Below are positions 23,900 through 37,260 of a stretch of 64,000 nucleotides of DNA, piece after piece. Location: NCBI GenBank assembly GCA_013398615.1, contig VZSR01003049.1, forward strand, positions 250,848 through 314,847, given 5' to 3'. The notes under the pieces are model-generated. The model ran no database searches and was not told where the DNA came from. It worked only from the letters and a program-made list of their open reading frames with translations. The position numbers and the translations under genes are program-made. Position 1 is the stretch's first letter. Each line of letters starts with the position of its first letter. Source of the DNA: Brachypodius melanocephalos. Lineage: Eukaryota > Chordata > Aves > Passeriformes > Pycnonotidae.

Positions 23900-26800
23900 C
23901 TGCCTCATACTTTGGCTTGACAAATTAGAAATGCCACGTGGATTGGACTACAGATTTTGCTTGCTGCTTTTACTTCACTGAATTGAATGAAGGAAATGGA
24001 AAAATATGGTTCTGTGATTCCTGGTTATGGCTTTCCTATCTTGCTTGTTGTTCAAGAGGTCTCCTTCACTATATCTTATCCTTGTGCATTTACCTGGGCC
24101 ATATTGAAAAAAGGGGCTCCTTTCTCTTTTCTTTCTTTGTGAAGTAGAGGCTTCATAAAGAAAAGGAGTAAGTCCCCATTGTTGTGACCATTCCTAGATT
24201 CCTAAAAACCTGGTAAATTAAGAGTGAAAGAGTGTATTATAAGGACTCATATTTTATCAACCTGATAAACTGCAAACCAAAATACTATGGATATTTTCTC
24301 TGAACTCTGTTGAGCTGAGATAATTTCTCTTCAGAATTATCATTTTAGTCAAGCTAACCATTAGCTTGAGTAATTCAAATAATGAAAAATTAAATAAAAT
24401 CGGTCTTCCTGTGTCAATTTTATGTATATATGCACACACACATTGACTGCTATATTGGCCCTGATACTAAACTTTCTTTACATGAATGATAGACACAAAT
24501 GTAGGAAGAGCTGCTGTACCAGCAACTCAAGGGCAAAAGTGTTTTTTTTAATAAACAGGTGACCTTCATTTTAGCTTCCACAGTCACTTTCCATACTCAA
24601 TGAACTTATTAATTGTGTGTGCCCTGTAAAATTCTGCGTTCAGACCTCTGACCCACATGACTCTGAAAAATGACAAACTTTGGAAATTACAGTTGAAAGA
24701 TTCAGATGCTCTGTACTGCCAGTATTAAGTATTTCAGATAGGACAATTGCATATTAATAATATTATCTAAACTCAAGGGAGTTTATTAATATTAAATATT
24801 TGAGAAGACAAACTTTTTACCTTGAAACTCAAGACTGATTCCTAGTTCCTAAGATTTAAACAGAGAAAGGTATTTGTAACAACAACAACAAAAAGCTCTG
24901 TATTTTGTTTCTGTCATTAAAAGATAACATGTATAGATAAGAGACTACAGAACAGAACCTGCAGTAGACAGTTGTTTTGCAAAGCTACAAACGAGAACAT
25001 TACTTGCAAAAATAATTTTCTCTTCTTTGGTTTTCAAGCAAGTAGAAATAAATTTTTCATAAATCACAATCAGATCATTACTAGAATAAAAGATATAGTG
25101 TTCACCCAGACTAATATTTGTCAGAATATGGAAAAAGTGCGAAGTGGAGCTAAATATGTTGAAGTATTTTGATACTTAAACATATAACCTTTAAAACTTT
25201 TAGTTATCTTATCCTGAGGAAATGCAGCAGACTGCTAGCACAGGCCACACAGGCTAATAACCAAGAATCTTTATCTTGCCTCCTTAGACCCCCAGACTGT
25301 TTCCAACAACAGTTTACAGCTCATGACTAGATGTACAGGGGAATTTTTTACTGATTTCTGAATGAGTCAAAAGCAAATTATGATTAGAGATTTTCCCTTG
25401 CCTCTCACTGTTTTGAGTATTTCTTGGTTTTTACACTCTCTTTTCTCACTTTTTTATCCTTTTGCTAAACTCTTTTATAATCATTACACGTCTGGCTCAC
25501 ATTCCCTTACAATGTTTCCATAAAATACATCTCTTAACCATATCTTTTATTCTCTTGTTGAAGCATGAAATCACAGCAGTGAAAGCAGCTAAGCTATTCT
25601 AGATGCATGCTGATAGATCTGTCTTCAGTCTTGTTTTCCTTAAGCCACCACCACAGTAAGAAACATCTATTTTAGGAAATCCTTTAGAATGGCAAAATTT
25701 ATCATTAATAGAAATGGAGTGAGCTCTTTTCCCAAAAGAGGTACTTGTAAGATCAAACACACACTAGTAAGGCAGTGTTAAGAAACTGCATTGCGGCTGT
25801 CTCTGTCAGTCTGTTATCTACATAAGAAATGAATTTACTTGCTTCAGCCAACAATTCAGAACTTGTTATGAAGAGGGGCTTCGTGCTTTTTTTAGATCAT
25901 GTTTTGAAAAAGGAAAGAATAAAGAATCCTCTTATTTCTTAATGATTTGGGTTTTAAATGAATACAGCCAAATGTGTCAACTTAATTCTGTAATCTTTAA
26001 ACTGCTGTAGACAACAGATGGTAGATGGGACATGAATGGGAAAACATATTTGATTACATTTTAAATCCTTTCAAATTTGTCAATTTTTAAAATTAGTTAT
26101 TAGGACAAATATTTCTGGGCACAGCTTTATGTATTTATCATCATCAAGCCCTGATATTACCATGCCCAGGTTTCAAAAATCTACAACAAAACCTGGTCAA
26201 AAATCAACTTTTTCTCTTAAACAATCTTCAAACGACCTATTGCTGTTAAGTGACTAGCAATGTATTTTTCATTTATATCAGGTCATTTATCTTTCTTCCT
26301 CTTTCATAATATAAGACCTCTTTTCACTACACATTATGCATAAAGCTACATTAATGACACTGAAAAATAATACAAAATACTTCAGTGTGTCTGAAGTCAA
26401 AAGGGAAGACGTTTTTGAAAAGACATGAAAGAAAGAATATTATATCTTTGATGAGAGAGTTTTGATTGCTTGATTTTTTTTTCAATTTTTTTAGCATATT
26501 CCCATGAGAAACAGGGAAACTACTTAAAAAAATTAAACCAGGAAAGATAAGTGATTTTAATCTGGTTTTAGCTGCTAATGATCTCAGTCCTATCTAGCAC
26601 ATCATGGTAACAGAGCTCTTTTTCTAACAAATTGAGAAGAAATGATAAATTCATGTTCTGTGGAGAAAACACATAGCATTATTTACATGGTAAAATTATA
26701 CTAAAGAAATGTCTGTATTTGCATTATATAACTTGTGTATGGTTAGTGACACTAATTTAAAAAACAGTGTATTAAACACCATAGCCTTGCTGCACTACTT

Positions 26801-27125
26801 GCTTTTTACATAATTCTCAGATATACGTACAGCTATCTTAAGATGTTCCCTCTCCTGATGAAAATTTATTCTAGCACTATGAGTGAAAAGAACTATCACA
26901 ACTGTGGGATGTTATTTAATGTTGGCAAAGGAAGAACTGACAGCTTGGGAAAATGCAAATGACTGAGAAGTTTGCAATAGAAATGAGTGTAAACAGATGG
27001 TTTGGAGTGAGCTGAAGTATTGTTGACTTTCTATTTTGAGATAATGGAAGAGCTCCTATTTAAGATTTTTTTTTTTTAACGGAAAGAAGCAAAAATACTA
27101 ACTTTAAAAAGTCTTCACTGTGCAG

Positions 27126-27204
27126 GATCAAGGAAGCTGAATGAACCTTTTCATAATTCTTGCTTGAAATATGTAGCTAAGATCCTGCAGCTGGCCATGA
27201 AAGG
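27126..27204 (+). other. Exon-like segment (acceptor, open frame, donor); speculative
   Basis: A 79-base segment lies between an acceptor-like TTCACTGTGCAG and a strong donor-like GGGTGAGT (GT at 27205). One of three frames is open throughout (starting SRKLNEPFHNSC). An AATAAA sits at 27281-27286. The pyrimidine tract before the acceptor is weak, and I recognise no protein family. It could be an lncRNA exon or chance. Confidence 0.15.
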
Positions 27205-30200
27205 GTGAGTGCATCTGTATAAAGCACCACTGGGTTCCACAGAGGCTAGGAAAAGAGGTACCATGCTCCTGGAAGAGAACAATAAAATTCACTTCATCTT
27301 CTCTACTACTGCCCTTAAACACATTACCTATAAGTGTTTTTGCTAAACACTCAGTTGAATGTGCTTGGACTTTTTTTGTATTCCTAGTAAATTCTACAAA
27401 ATTTATTTTGCATAAGCATTTACACTCTCTAAAAATTCCTTTCAGTAAAACTGAATTTTACAGAGCATGATACATATAAAAAAAGTTTTAAAAGTTTCTG
27501 TTTAAGATTATAATATTTAGTTAAAATTGCATACAATAGAATATTGCTATGGTGATGTTCCAATTTTGTGTAATTTTGTAGAAAATTGCTTAACATGCAT
27601 GTACAGTCCATTCCACACAAATTATAATCAATTCAGCAACCCACTTTCAGGAGTTTGAATATACAGACCAATCTGAAACATAATAGCCTTTCATTACTAT
27701 ATTGTAATGTAGTGATGTTTCGTAGAATTAGGAGAATTTCTTTGTGTTTTTCCCCTCTGAATCATAGACTTGTAAATAAAATGTAAGGAAATAGAATGTT
27801 AAATGGTGATGAGTGTCTAAAATGTAAGCTGATAAAAATAATGCAACTGATCCTTAATTCTAAAGAGATACAGAAGAAAAACTATCAACATGTGATTATA
27901 CATAGGCCAACAATAAGTTTAATCAAAATGTAGTTACACAGTTGAATACATCTAAATTGCATTAAATTACTTTTAGCTTACTTAAGGGGTAATTAGAACT
28001 CCTCTGTTCTAAAGAAAATCAGGTTACAAAACTGCTAAGTGCTATCTAGATCTATATTAAATGTCAGAGCTTAACATGAGTGTTAGGTTCATCTCATGAG
28101 CAGTCTGACGTGACATAAAGGTATGATATGAAATTATTACAATATTTTTATCTTTTTACAAGACTTCTCAAGACTTATTGAAAACTTTGAATAGTTATTG
28201 CTTATTTCTGACCTGATTAAGTGGAGAAAATATCGGGAGAAATTCAAGCAATAATATCTTAGTGATTTTTGGAAATTGTATTCCACTAGTTTTTTAGGAG
28301 GATTTAACTTAACTCACTAACTTCATAACAGAAAATATATTTCCATGGAAAGACAGTGATATATTTTGTGTTGTAAATATTCATCTAAATGTCTAAATTA
28401 GAGCAGTATAGGGAGAAAATGAGTAGTAAGAGTAGTATAAAAATGTTAACTGCAGTCCCACAAACTATCAGTTCCCTTTCAAAGCTAGCACATAAGGACT
28501 GAAATAGGAAAAAAACCGCACAGAGTGTAGGAGTTCAAGAACCTATTGTTTTCACAGCTTCTTGATATCTAGGTTTTTGGGTTTGGTAACCTGATTATTC
28601 TGTTTTATGAAATACATCAGGAACCGTCCCACAAACACTGAATTTAAGAAAGGCAAAATGGTCTAGTTTAGAATTGCTGGTACTTTCAGAAAAACAGCAG
28701 GTTTCTAATCAGCTTAAACATCATGAATACTAATATTAAAGAACAATTCAAACATGGTCTTTATTTTCATTTTTTTCCATTTATAATTCAAAAAGAAATA
28801 CTAAAAGTAATGTTACTGAAAAAAGTTATAAACTTTTCTTAAAAATATTTCTAGTTCATAGAGGAGTAAGTCTGGGAAGTTCATCGTAGGCATGTAGCTA
28901 GAAGAACTTAGCAGATTTTCAGGGAGACATTTCTAAACTCCACCCAAGGTAAAATGATACAATCATGTTAATATTTTAAACATAATTTCCTATTTGAATA
29001 ATTATTTTCATTATTATATTATTTCTCTGAAGTTTCTCATATTTAAAACATTTCATACTCTGCATATACACTGAAATGTCCTAAGGAATCATTAAAAGTA
29101 TTTTCTGTTCAGTCTTTTCAGTGAAGTGATGAGGTTTGAGAGATGACAATAGAAAATAAAATTTCAGGGTACCAAGCATCAGCAGGTCACAATATAAAAA
29201 AGGTTGTATGTTTATGCTTTGTTAAGATTCTTCAGCAAATTATATGACATTGCCATACTGGTATATGTTTCTCGACTAGAGATGCAAAGCAACAGACTCC
29301 ATGGAATTAGCATTTTGTTTAGTAGCAAATGTTGGAACTTAGATTTGCCATCTATAAACAACCATTTCATACTCACTGTTGCAACAGACAGTTACCTCTT
29401 TGTAAGTGTAAATTCTAAAACCCAGGCATTTGTGAGTCAAAATAAAAAAAACACTTAGGAGAACATAAAACTCAGAAAACAATGTTCCAAATTTTTTTCA
29501 TTTTTCTTTCCTATTTTTGTTAGTGTACTAAGCATATTTGTGTGAAAGTATTATTTGTCTTTCAGGTTAATCTTCATGCATGGGTTATTTCTCCTTAAGT
29601 TATAAATCTTTATTTGTAATATCGTAAATGGTTGCTATGGGAATGTTGTACAGTCACAAAAGAAAAAGTAAAGTATTATGAGGCAAGACAGTCTCTTAGA
29701 TTATATATCACTTCATTAATTTAGTATCTGTTTATCTATTTTGCATATACTAGTAAATGTTTTCTCATTTCCTACTATTTTCTTGTGTGTTTTGTTGTGT
29801 CAATTATTCACTCACTCTTAAGAGATTTGGATGGGTTTTGGTGTGATTTTAGTACTTAGACCTACCTTAGACAATGAACTTCCAAAATAATTTTTGACAA
29901 CAGTTAGCAAAACATCCTAAAATAAATGGCCAAGATATATATATGAGCAGACAGTCAGAAAATAACTGTAGTTGTCCTTTTAATATTGTAAGTCAGAAAT
30001 TGGCTCTAAAAATGGTAAATCCAGAAATATATTTGTATTTGTTGATAAAAATATGCAAAAAGATTGCATTTTTCTGGTTAAGGTCTGTAGCAGAAAAGGA
30101 CCTCTATTATACAAGGCAGACGCTCTACCAGCACACAAACATATGAAGGCTTTGGAAAGATCTAATGGTGGAAGAAAGGAGAAAGTGGCAAAAACTGATA

Positions 30201-30848
30201 AAAGAATGTTGTTTGGGGAGTTGAAAGCTATACTTGAACGCTATATTTTAGCATTTAAAACTGTAGCTGTGAAATGTAAATCATGCTTTTCTCTTCCTTT
30301 AAAACTATTCATTTTCTTGGGTACAGAATATTCAGAGACAGGAATCTGAGTCTCCATCTCACTTCATCCTCCCTATACTGGAACCAAATCCCCATCTGGA
30401 GGATAAAAGCAATCATTGTAGTAAGTAGCTGTGTTGCTATCTCGTTTATTTTATCTATAGGAACTTTATTTCTTAAGGAACAGTAATGGATTCTCTCTGG
30501 TACTAATGAGTATGGTATGAATCTGTGAGGGTGACCATAGAGATTTTGTGCCTGCAGTGATCCATGTGTTCTTCAGTATCCTGAATGGATTATGAAGGAT
30601 TACACAGATGACTTCAAGAAATCTCCAGAAAACAAAAGTAAAACTTATCTTCAAAATGATCAAGGTATAATAATTGTATGTCCTATTACAGACATGCTCT
30701 CTCAGAACCTGGGTTGACACTGGGCTCTGAGTAACCAGAAAATATGATTCTAGAGCAGTTCAGTAGTGATAAGAGCTGAATGTAGACATTCGGGAAAAAA
30801 AAGAGGAAGTGTCAGATCAGGTTGAAAAAAGATCTCTAATGGTATTTC

Positions 30849-30873
30849 TTTTTTTTTTTTTTTTTTTTTTTTT
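30849..30873 (+). repeat. Poly(T) run, 25 T
   Basis: An uninterrupted run of 25 T. No adjoining retroposon body or target duplication was seen, so I do not call it a processed-gene tail. Confidence 0.9.
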
Positions 30874-32723
30874 GGTAATCTCTGAAGAACTTTTTCTAAT
30901 TTAATTTGAAATTTGTATGCCTTCTAAACATGTCTAGACACATATATTTCAAAATTTTTGTGAGGAATGTATGACATTTTTAAGTGATGGTTTTAACTGT
31001 TAAATAATATGTTGATAAATAAGTGCATCATGTTATGTAAAATATTTCTGTTGCATAATTCATATTATGTAGAGGAACTACATGCAAAACAGAATAAATT
31101 TGCATCTGACATTTCGCCAGTCCTACTAAGTAGGAAGAATTGTGCACAATTGAAGAGTAAGGCAAAGAAAATAGGGTTTCAAACACTAAAAATAAAGTCT
31201 TCTGATATCAATAGCTTTATTAGTGGCTACAGCTTCTAGTGAGTTGAGAAGTTACCCTGAGCTATTAACATACTTTGAGGGTGTTAAATTAGACATTTCT
31301 AAAAGATCTAGTCCTATGTCATATAGAAATATATTCATGAAAGCACTATCACCTGTATTATTCATGTTATGGGTATGACTGTTTATAGTTTTATAGTCTC
31401 TGAATCTACAATAAATAAGAAAACATTTTAGAATAACTTGTAGCGATGATTGTTTTTCTGATATTACCTTACACAACCCTAATAAGGACGGAGATCTCTG
31501 AAAGCACACAAACATAAATATCTATTACCCCTGTTGTCTGACAGCTTGAGTATGTAAAATCCAAGTGATTTTATATATATTAAAAAAAAATTGCTCTTTT
31601 CCTATATTAGATAACCCTTACATTTCATACCTTGAAAAGAGATAGCCCAAAATATTGACTCTCTCTCAACTCCTTTTTAAAGTGACAAGTAGGCTGAGGG
31701 AAAGAAAATGTGCAAACAGCCACCTTCTCAGTGGGGAAGGCGAGGTCACTGTCAATCCATTACAGTTTACAGGTGTAGAGAAAATATTTACAGGAAGTAA
31801 TTTTGTCTTTACCAAGATAATTTTTGTAAATCAGATCTCACCCTTGGATAGCTGAAAGCAATGGGGTGTCTCTTTGCAGATGGCTGAGCATTAGCAGGAG
31901 ATTGTCATAAAAGCAAACTTTTAAAGTACTGCTTCTTATGAGTCATATTTGGGAAATGTCAGCTCTAAGTTCCCCATTGCGTTGATAGCCACGACCAACC
32001 TTACCATGGACTGCCCCTCACTGCTGGTGAGGTGCCTTTCACTCTGTCTCTGGCTATGTCACAGACTGAACACAGGCTTCTTGATACATACAGGAATCTA
32101 GGCCCATCAGATGAAATACAATTACTGCAGAATCTGATTTATACAATTATGTTGGTTTCAGTGTCAAAATAATCTTCTTTTATGAAGTTATTTCTCAACT
32201 CAATACAATCTTGCAAAAACGTGACAGTTTATTTGTCACATCTAACATAGGTTTTCAGAAATGAATGGTTATCTCCATATAACTAAGTTTAATATGATTT
32301 TTTATTTTATTCTATTCTAAATTTTTTAAAAATCCACCCAGAAAAAATATTATTATAAAAATGACATTTAAAATGAAAAATGCATAGTAAGTTGAAAGAC
32401 ATTTATTAGAAGAAAGACACTGTGTCTTGTGTTATTTTCTTCTCAGGTTTATAATCAGAAGACAAATGGTACAGACAAGGAGAGGAAGTATAATGTGCAA
32501 TTGTAATTTCTGTGCAGTGGCAATGGAAGGCCTGTGGTAGAACAAAATATATAACATTATGTAGCAGTGGAGAGCTTTTCTCCACCCAGAGAATGAAAGA
32601 GCTAGAGAAAAGAAGTGTGGGTAAAGAAGAAAAGCAGTTGACCCACTTTTTCTGTTATTCAGTTGTTAAGATACAATTATTGAGATATGCCTCTGCCCAA
32701 ATTAGAGTGCATACAAGACCACA

Positions 32724-33241
32724 TGATAAAGACAATAATGCAGATTTTATTTAACAGTAAATGTGAGATAAAGAGAGATAGAAAGAGATAGGAAAAAGAA
32801 AGAAGGAGGAAGAGGAAGAACGTGAGAAGGAGGTTAAGCAGAAAGATACCACCACCAGCCATGGATCCAGATGACAGCCCTTTGATCCTCTTTACCTTGG
32901 GCTTCTCAGTGGTGAGGGTCCTAAAGTACACGGTTACTCCCATTCTAGTATTTCTCTTCTTTTGAGTCCATGAGTTATGGTTTTCCCCTGGCAGACCCAG
33001 TCAGAGCTGATTTTCAGCACAGGTGCTGAGATAGCTTTCCTTGTGGAGTCTGCAGTGATATTTTTCTCTCCTGGTCTTGCTTACCTCTCCTTAGGCCTTA
33101 CATATTTGGCCAACATATAGTACCACCTTTATCATATCTCAAGTTCCTGTCAGGTGGCTTAATTTACAGCCCAAATTCCAGGAATCCACAGAGGTATATT
33201 CAGGGGGTTTGGTAGTCACAGATGATCAGCTTCTTCACACA
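32724..33241 (-). mobile_element. Probable LTR, minus strand
   Basis: Read on the minus strand, the block ends in a purine/pyrimidine-skewed tract (CT-rich; 32764-32835) followed by AATAAA (32746-32751 as TTTATT on the plus strand) in the context AATAAAATCTGC. The same layout, CT tract then an AAAATCTGC poly(A) region, is seen in the LTR at 23026-23894, which suggests a related family. The left edge TGATAAAGAC (32724) could be an LTR terminus. The right edge near TTCTTCACACA is uncertain, and I found no clean target duplication. No internal viral region is attached. Confidence 0.58.
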
Positions 33242-35279
33242 GTTTGCCCTATTGGGTAAAGTCCTTTAGAAGGTCTTAATAGTGTTTAAGACAGCTGAGA
33301 TCTTTATGTCTCTTACACAAGTACTCTAATTTTTTAAAAATTTGAAAATTGAGATCAGTTTTTATTACAACATGAAAAACAGTTTACACACACTACAACC
33401 TAACCTATTACTGTGCCATACTGGGTGAACTATCTTTTGTAGCTATGTTAGTACAGGAAGGTCTTTCAGGCTGTTACTGAACCTTGCAAAGAAATAACAG
33501 CCAACATAAACTAATATAATGAATCTATGGTAAAAGGAGGAAAAGTTAACTATACCTATCAAATATATCAATGTTTTGCAGTATTGTTTGTTACAAATGT
33601 CAAGTAAAAATTAATAAATGCTGCAAATTCTGGATCATAATGGCATTTATTTGGTACTTGTCAGTAGAAGAGGAAATTGATTTTTGTAAGTATGAAATGA
33701 CAGTGTGCACTATAGTAGCTTATATTTGAACTTGAAAAAGCCCATAATGAATGCCATTTATTTATTTTTTCATAGTTTTCACCTGTTTATAAATGTAGTG
33801 TTGAGGAAATGAAACATAATAGGAACCGTGTGATGTGTCCACCCACAGATACCCAATTTGCTATTTTGACAGATCATATATTTTGTATTTCATTGCAATA
33901 AAACTATTAGTTCTCTAAAGTTCTGCTGTTTCAAAGAAAGTTAGAATTGTTCAACACATCATATTTCCATGGATGTCTGTGGGATGCACAGTAAAAACAA
34001 TGATTTTATGCAACATCACAGTGTTACCCTGTACTCCTGCAAGTCCCGTTCTTGGCTTTCACATCTCTTCTTAAAAACATGAGCAATAAGTGCTAGAAGG
34101 TAAGACAATAGATATTAAAAGAAAAAAATATGATTAAATAGTTCAATGAAGTCTGACAAAATTAGTCTAAATCGACATACACAAAAGAGAATAATACACA
34201 AATTCTACTCTGAACAATGTCATTAGAACAGTATTTCTTAGCAAAATTCTACAAATGCAGAAAAAAAGATGTCAAACTGCAACATACACATAATAAATAA
34301 TTATTACTTATTTCATTTTATTTAATTTTTTTCCTAGTAATGTGTAAATAGCTAAACAAATTCAAGTCTATTAGTAGTATTTTTGGGATAACAATACTTT
34401 TTCATGGAATATGCTATTTTTTCAAGTAAATATGGAGGAAAATCTTCATGATTAAGAGAAAACAGCATGCTTTTCTTGTACTTGTATTTCCCCCGCCATT
34501 GCTGAATTATGGGCAAGATCCTTGGTGCTGATTTTTAAAGCAGTATTCTTAGAAAAATTTAATCAAGATCTATCCAGTAACAGTTTGTCCAGTTTATATC
34601 TTACTTCCTTTAGAGAACATTATATCTCAGGAAAAGAAGTTTGAATACAGAGACCCAAACACATTCATAATGTGTAAGGCAGTATAATTGAGGTGTCCTA
34701 CATACAAGGAGCAAAAATTTATCTTTATCTCAAAAGGTGATTTTTATAATGCCCAAGCAAACAGAGCTCACAAACACCTAATCCAGATTGAGGCAAAGTA
34801 TCACCTTTTTAGTGATAGTTTTCAAATATTTTTAGACTTGACCGTATTATTTCTGAAAGCATTAGTAGCATTACTTTCATATGAATGAATGAATAGATTT
34901 ATAGTGCTCAAATACAACAAAAATCAGCGTGCATCATGATGGCAGAATCAGGTCTTACATGATCATCCAGATGGAATGAAACTTTGAAGAAGCTGCTAAT
35001 TATTAGGCATCTTTCCTCCTTTTCTATTCTGAATTGTAACATTAGGGTTGCTGTTAGACATTTATAATGCATCTCTCATCAAATATTTTTATTTTACCAG
35101 ATTGTGCTGCTTTTTTTTACGTTATGTGATTATTTAGATGTTTATTTGGTACCTCCATTGCAATGGAAATATGCTTAGAGCTATACTGAGTGATTTTGCT
35201 ATTGATGCCTTAAGTTTTATCTTTCATGTTTTTCAGATTCTGTGCTGCCTAGGGATGTAGTTCTGAGTCTCATATTAAG
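33242..35279. other. AT-rich non-coding sequence, nothing recognised
   Basis: About 2 kb with no gene or clear repeat. A tiny ATGAATGAATGAAT run lies at about 34880-34893. Confidence 0.6.
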
Positions 35280-35655
35280 TGTTAGCAAGCTCTCTTCAGA
35301 GTAAGTAGACAAATCAAATCCTTTTCCTGCTGAAGATCAAGGACAACGAGTACAACTCTCAGGCCCAAAAACATAAACGGTGGACTGAAGAGAGAAAACA
35401 AGAAGGATGAGACCTCACAACCTGAAGCTGCAACTGGACAATTAAGCCCGTGTGCAAATGGACCAAAACTTATTAAAGTGTAAGACCTCATGACCAGTTG
35501 TCCATTTTTGTGACCATTTTAAATCCATCTGGGGTGTAGCCCTGGTCATGCTCTTGTCCTGCCCAAGGTGTACCCTAAAGAACTTTCAATAAATACCTAC
35601 TTTATTCTCTAGCTCTGTCCAGTCTCTGTTTCAAGTTCTCTGTTTCTTCACAAGG
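35280..35655 (+). mobile_element. Probable solo LTR, plus strand
   Basis: The block starts TGTTAGCAAGC (35280) and carries AATAAA at 35588-35593. The downstream U5-like text TACCTACTTTATTCTCTAG and GTCTCTGTTTCAAG ends near TTTCTTCACA. Upstream, GTCCATTTTTGTGACCATTT and GGTGTACCCTAAAG resemble the U3-R of avian class I LTRs as I know them. The poly(A) signal is about 65 bases from the 3' edge, a normal U5 length. No convincing 4-6 bp target duplication was found, so the ends are approximate. A 69-codon antisense frame inside is not a gene. Confidence 0.6.
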
Positions 35656-36701
35656 CATCACTATTTTTGCTGTTTAACCTACTGGATCTTTTAAACTTTT
35701 TTTAGATTTTTATGCACAATATGAGTAAAACAATTTGAGAAAATTCTTACTGTGCTAAGAATGGAGATGAGGATTTAATAATTTTATCAAAATATTTTGT
35801 GCAGTCAGTTTCACCTGTCTTCCCAGTCAAGTGTCTTGGTGATGGTTCAGGACAAGAAATTGAGCCAAATTAAAAGATTTTCCTTTTCTTAGACACCACT
35901 GCCTTTCATATTTCAGGGGTTTTTATCAAAACCACAAAATCCAGATATTGAAAAAAAAAGTAAAGGACAAAATTTTCAGACAGCATTACATTAGCAGCCC
36001 AAAGTCCTATTGAAACTTATTTGTGTGAATTTTGTCTGATTGCTGGGCATATCCACCTCTGCCACTTAATCCTGGAACCTCATCTCTCTTTTTCTGAGAT
36101 TGTTCCTTATACCAGCATAAAACATACCTTAGTATAGCATAGCATATAACAGAACATAACCTCTTCTCCAACACAACTTCTTATCCAGGGATTTGCTAGA
36201 AGGTGCTATGCCTTCATCGGAGCAGTGACACTTTGATAAAGCACTAGGGCAATATATCATCAAGGAGCTGCATAGGGTGATGTATTAGTGTAATACATCA
36301 AAATGCCACTGCTCTTGAGAGGTTTGATCCTGCTTCTGTTGAAGTCTGCAGATTATTAGCACTGAGTAAAATGAAAAGAAGGATCAGGACCATAAGCATA
36401 CAAAATGATTTTTGTATTGTTGTCTTTCCATCTTTTCAAAATATTTTGAACTACCGCATTTAGTATCTTAATTTAGCATTTTAATCAAGGATTTTATTCT
36501 ATGATTTAAGAAAGACATAGTAGACTATGAAATCTGTATTTACCCCTCCACAATCACTGCAGATTTATAGGATAATAAAAAGAGAGGATTTTGAGTTTGT
36601 ATGGCTTGCACTGTGAGATTCAGAGTTTGCTGCAGTGGAAGTAAAACATTAAGTCATGGGTTAACACAGCTTAGTTTTTAGTTAAAGAGGAAAACAGTTC
36701 C
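35656..36701. other. AT-rich non-coding sequence
   Basis: About 1 kb between two LTRs with no gene or clear repeat. Confidence 0.6.
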
Positions 36702-36817
36702 CTGTAAGGACAGGTTAATTTCCTGTAGAAATGACAGGGACCTATCAGAGGCCATATTTAGATACTGACATATTGTTTAACCACTGAGGAAGCTGGATGC
36801 GACCTTGTGAATACACA

Positions 36818-36823
36818 TATAAA
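36818..36823 (+). promoter_or_regulatory. TATA box of the long LTR
   Basis: TATAAA in the context CATATAAAGC lies about 35-40 bases before the GC-rich, CpG-containing segment. That spacing suits transcription starting at the beginning of the GC-rich block. Use is inferred. Confidence 0.5.
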
Positions 36824-36857
36824 GCTGAGACGATGTCAGAGCCACTTTTTTCTGTTT

Positions 36858-37260
36858 CAGCCGGAGGAGCGGGGCCCAGCCGGCCCCTGCAGCCAGGGAT
36901 GAGCCCAGGCTGGCCCGGCCCTGCTGCTCCTCCCTGCTGAGGGGGAGCCGGCCCTGGCCTGGCCCTGCCCGCGGGCCCCATCAGCTGTCGGAGAGGGAAG
37001 GGGAGGCTGCAGTTACTAATATCCAGCTGACTTTAAAGCTGACCCCGCCACCAGCCGGGCTGAGGGAGATGTCCACCGGGCCCCTGCTAACAGCTATGCA
37101 CCCAGCCCCGCCTGGCCTGCCCAGATTGTCACTGAGGAGGCATCCACCATCCTGGCTACTGTGATCCTGGCTGCATTCCTGAGCCTGCCTCCATCAGCGT
37201 GGCCTTGAAATCCTAGCAGCCGCTGCCCAGCAGAGATCACACGATCATCTGCAAGCCTGG
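36858..37260 (+). other. GC-rich, CpG-containing leader ending in a splice-donor-like site
   Basis: This is the only strongly GC-rich segment in the window; about 36858-36980 has at least seven CpGs in 120 bases. It ends at AAGCCTGG followed by GTGAGTATT (about 37260), close to a consensus splice donor. The minus-strand open frame rich in Pro/Gly/Ala (36745-36981) is a product of base composition. Plus-strand frames contain stops, so it is a non-coding leader if it is transcribed. Its place inside the LTR suggests it is viral rather than a host CpG-island promoter. Confidence 0.5.

Larger units (their letters stand above)
23900..32723. other. Long AT-rich stretch with almost no recognisable repeats
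   Basis: About 8.8 kb with no CR1 or LTR that I can identify. A T25 run lies at 30849-30873. An exon-like segment at 27126-27204 is given separately. A GC-richer stretch at about 31850-32090 is unassigned. Scattered open frames reach 98 codons at most and show no domain. It could hold conserved non-coding elements; that needs an alignment. Confidence 0.6.

Noticed and set aside
36745..36981. Pro/Gly/Ala-rich 78-codon minus-strand frame
   Set aside because: Composition effect of the GC-rich LTR segment, antisense to the LTR.
36858..37260. CpG-island promoter of a host gene
   Set aside because: The segment lies between a TATA box and a retroviral poly(A) signal within an LTR, and no coding exon follows.
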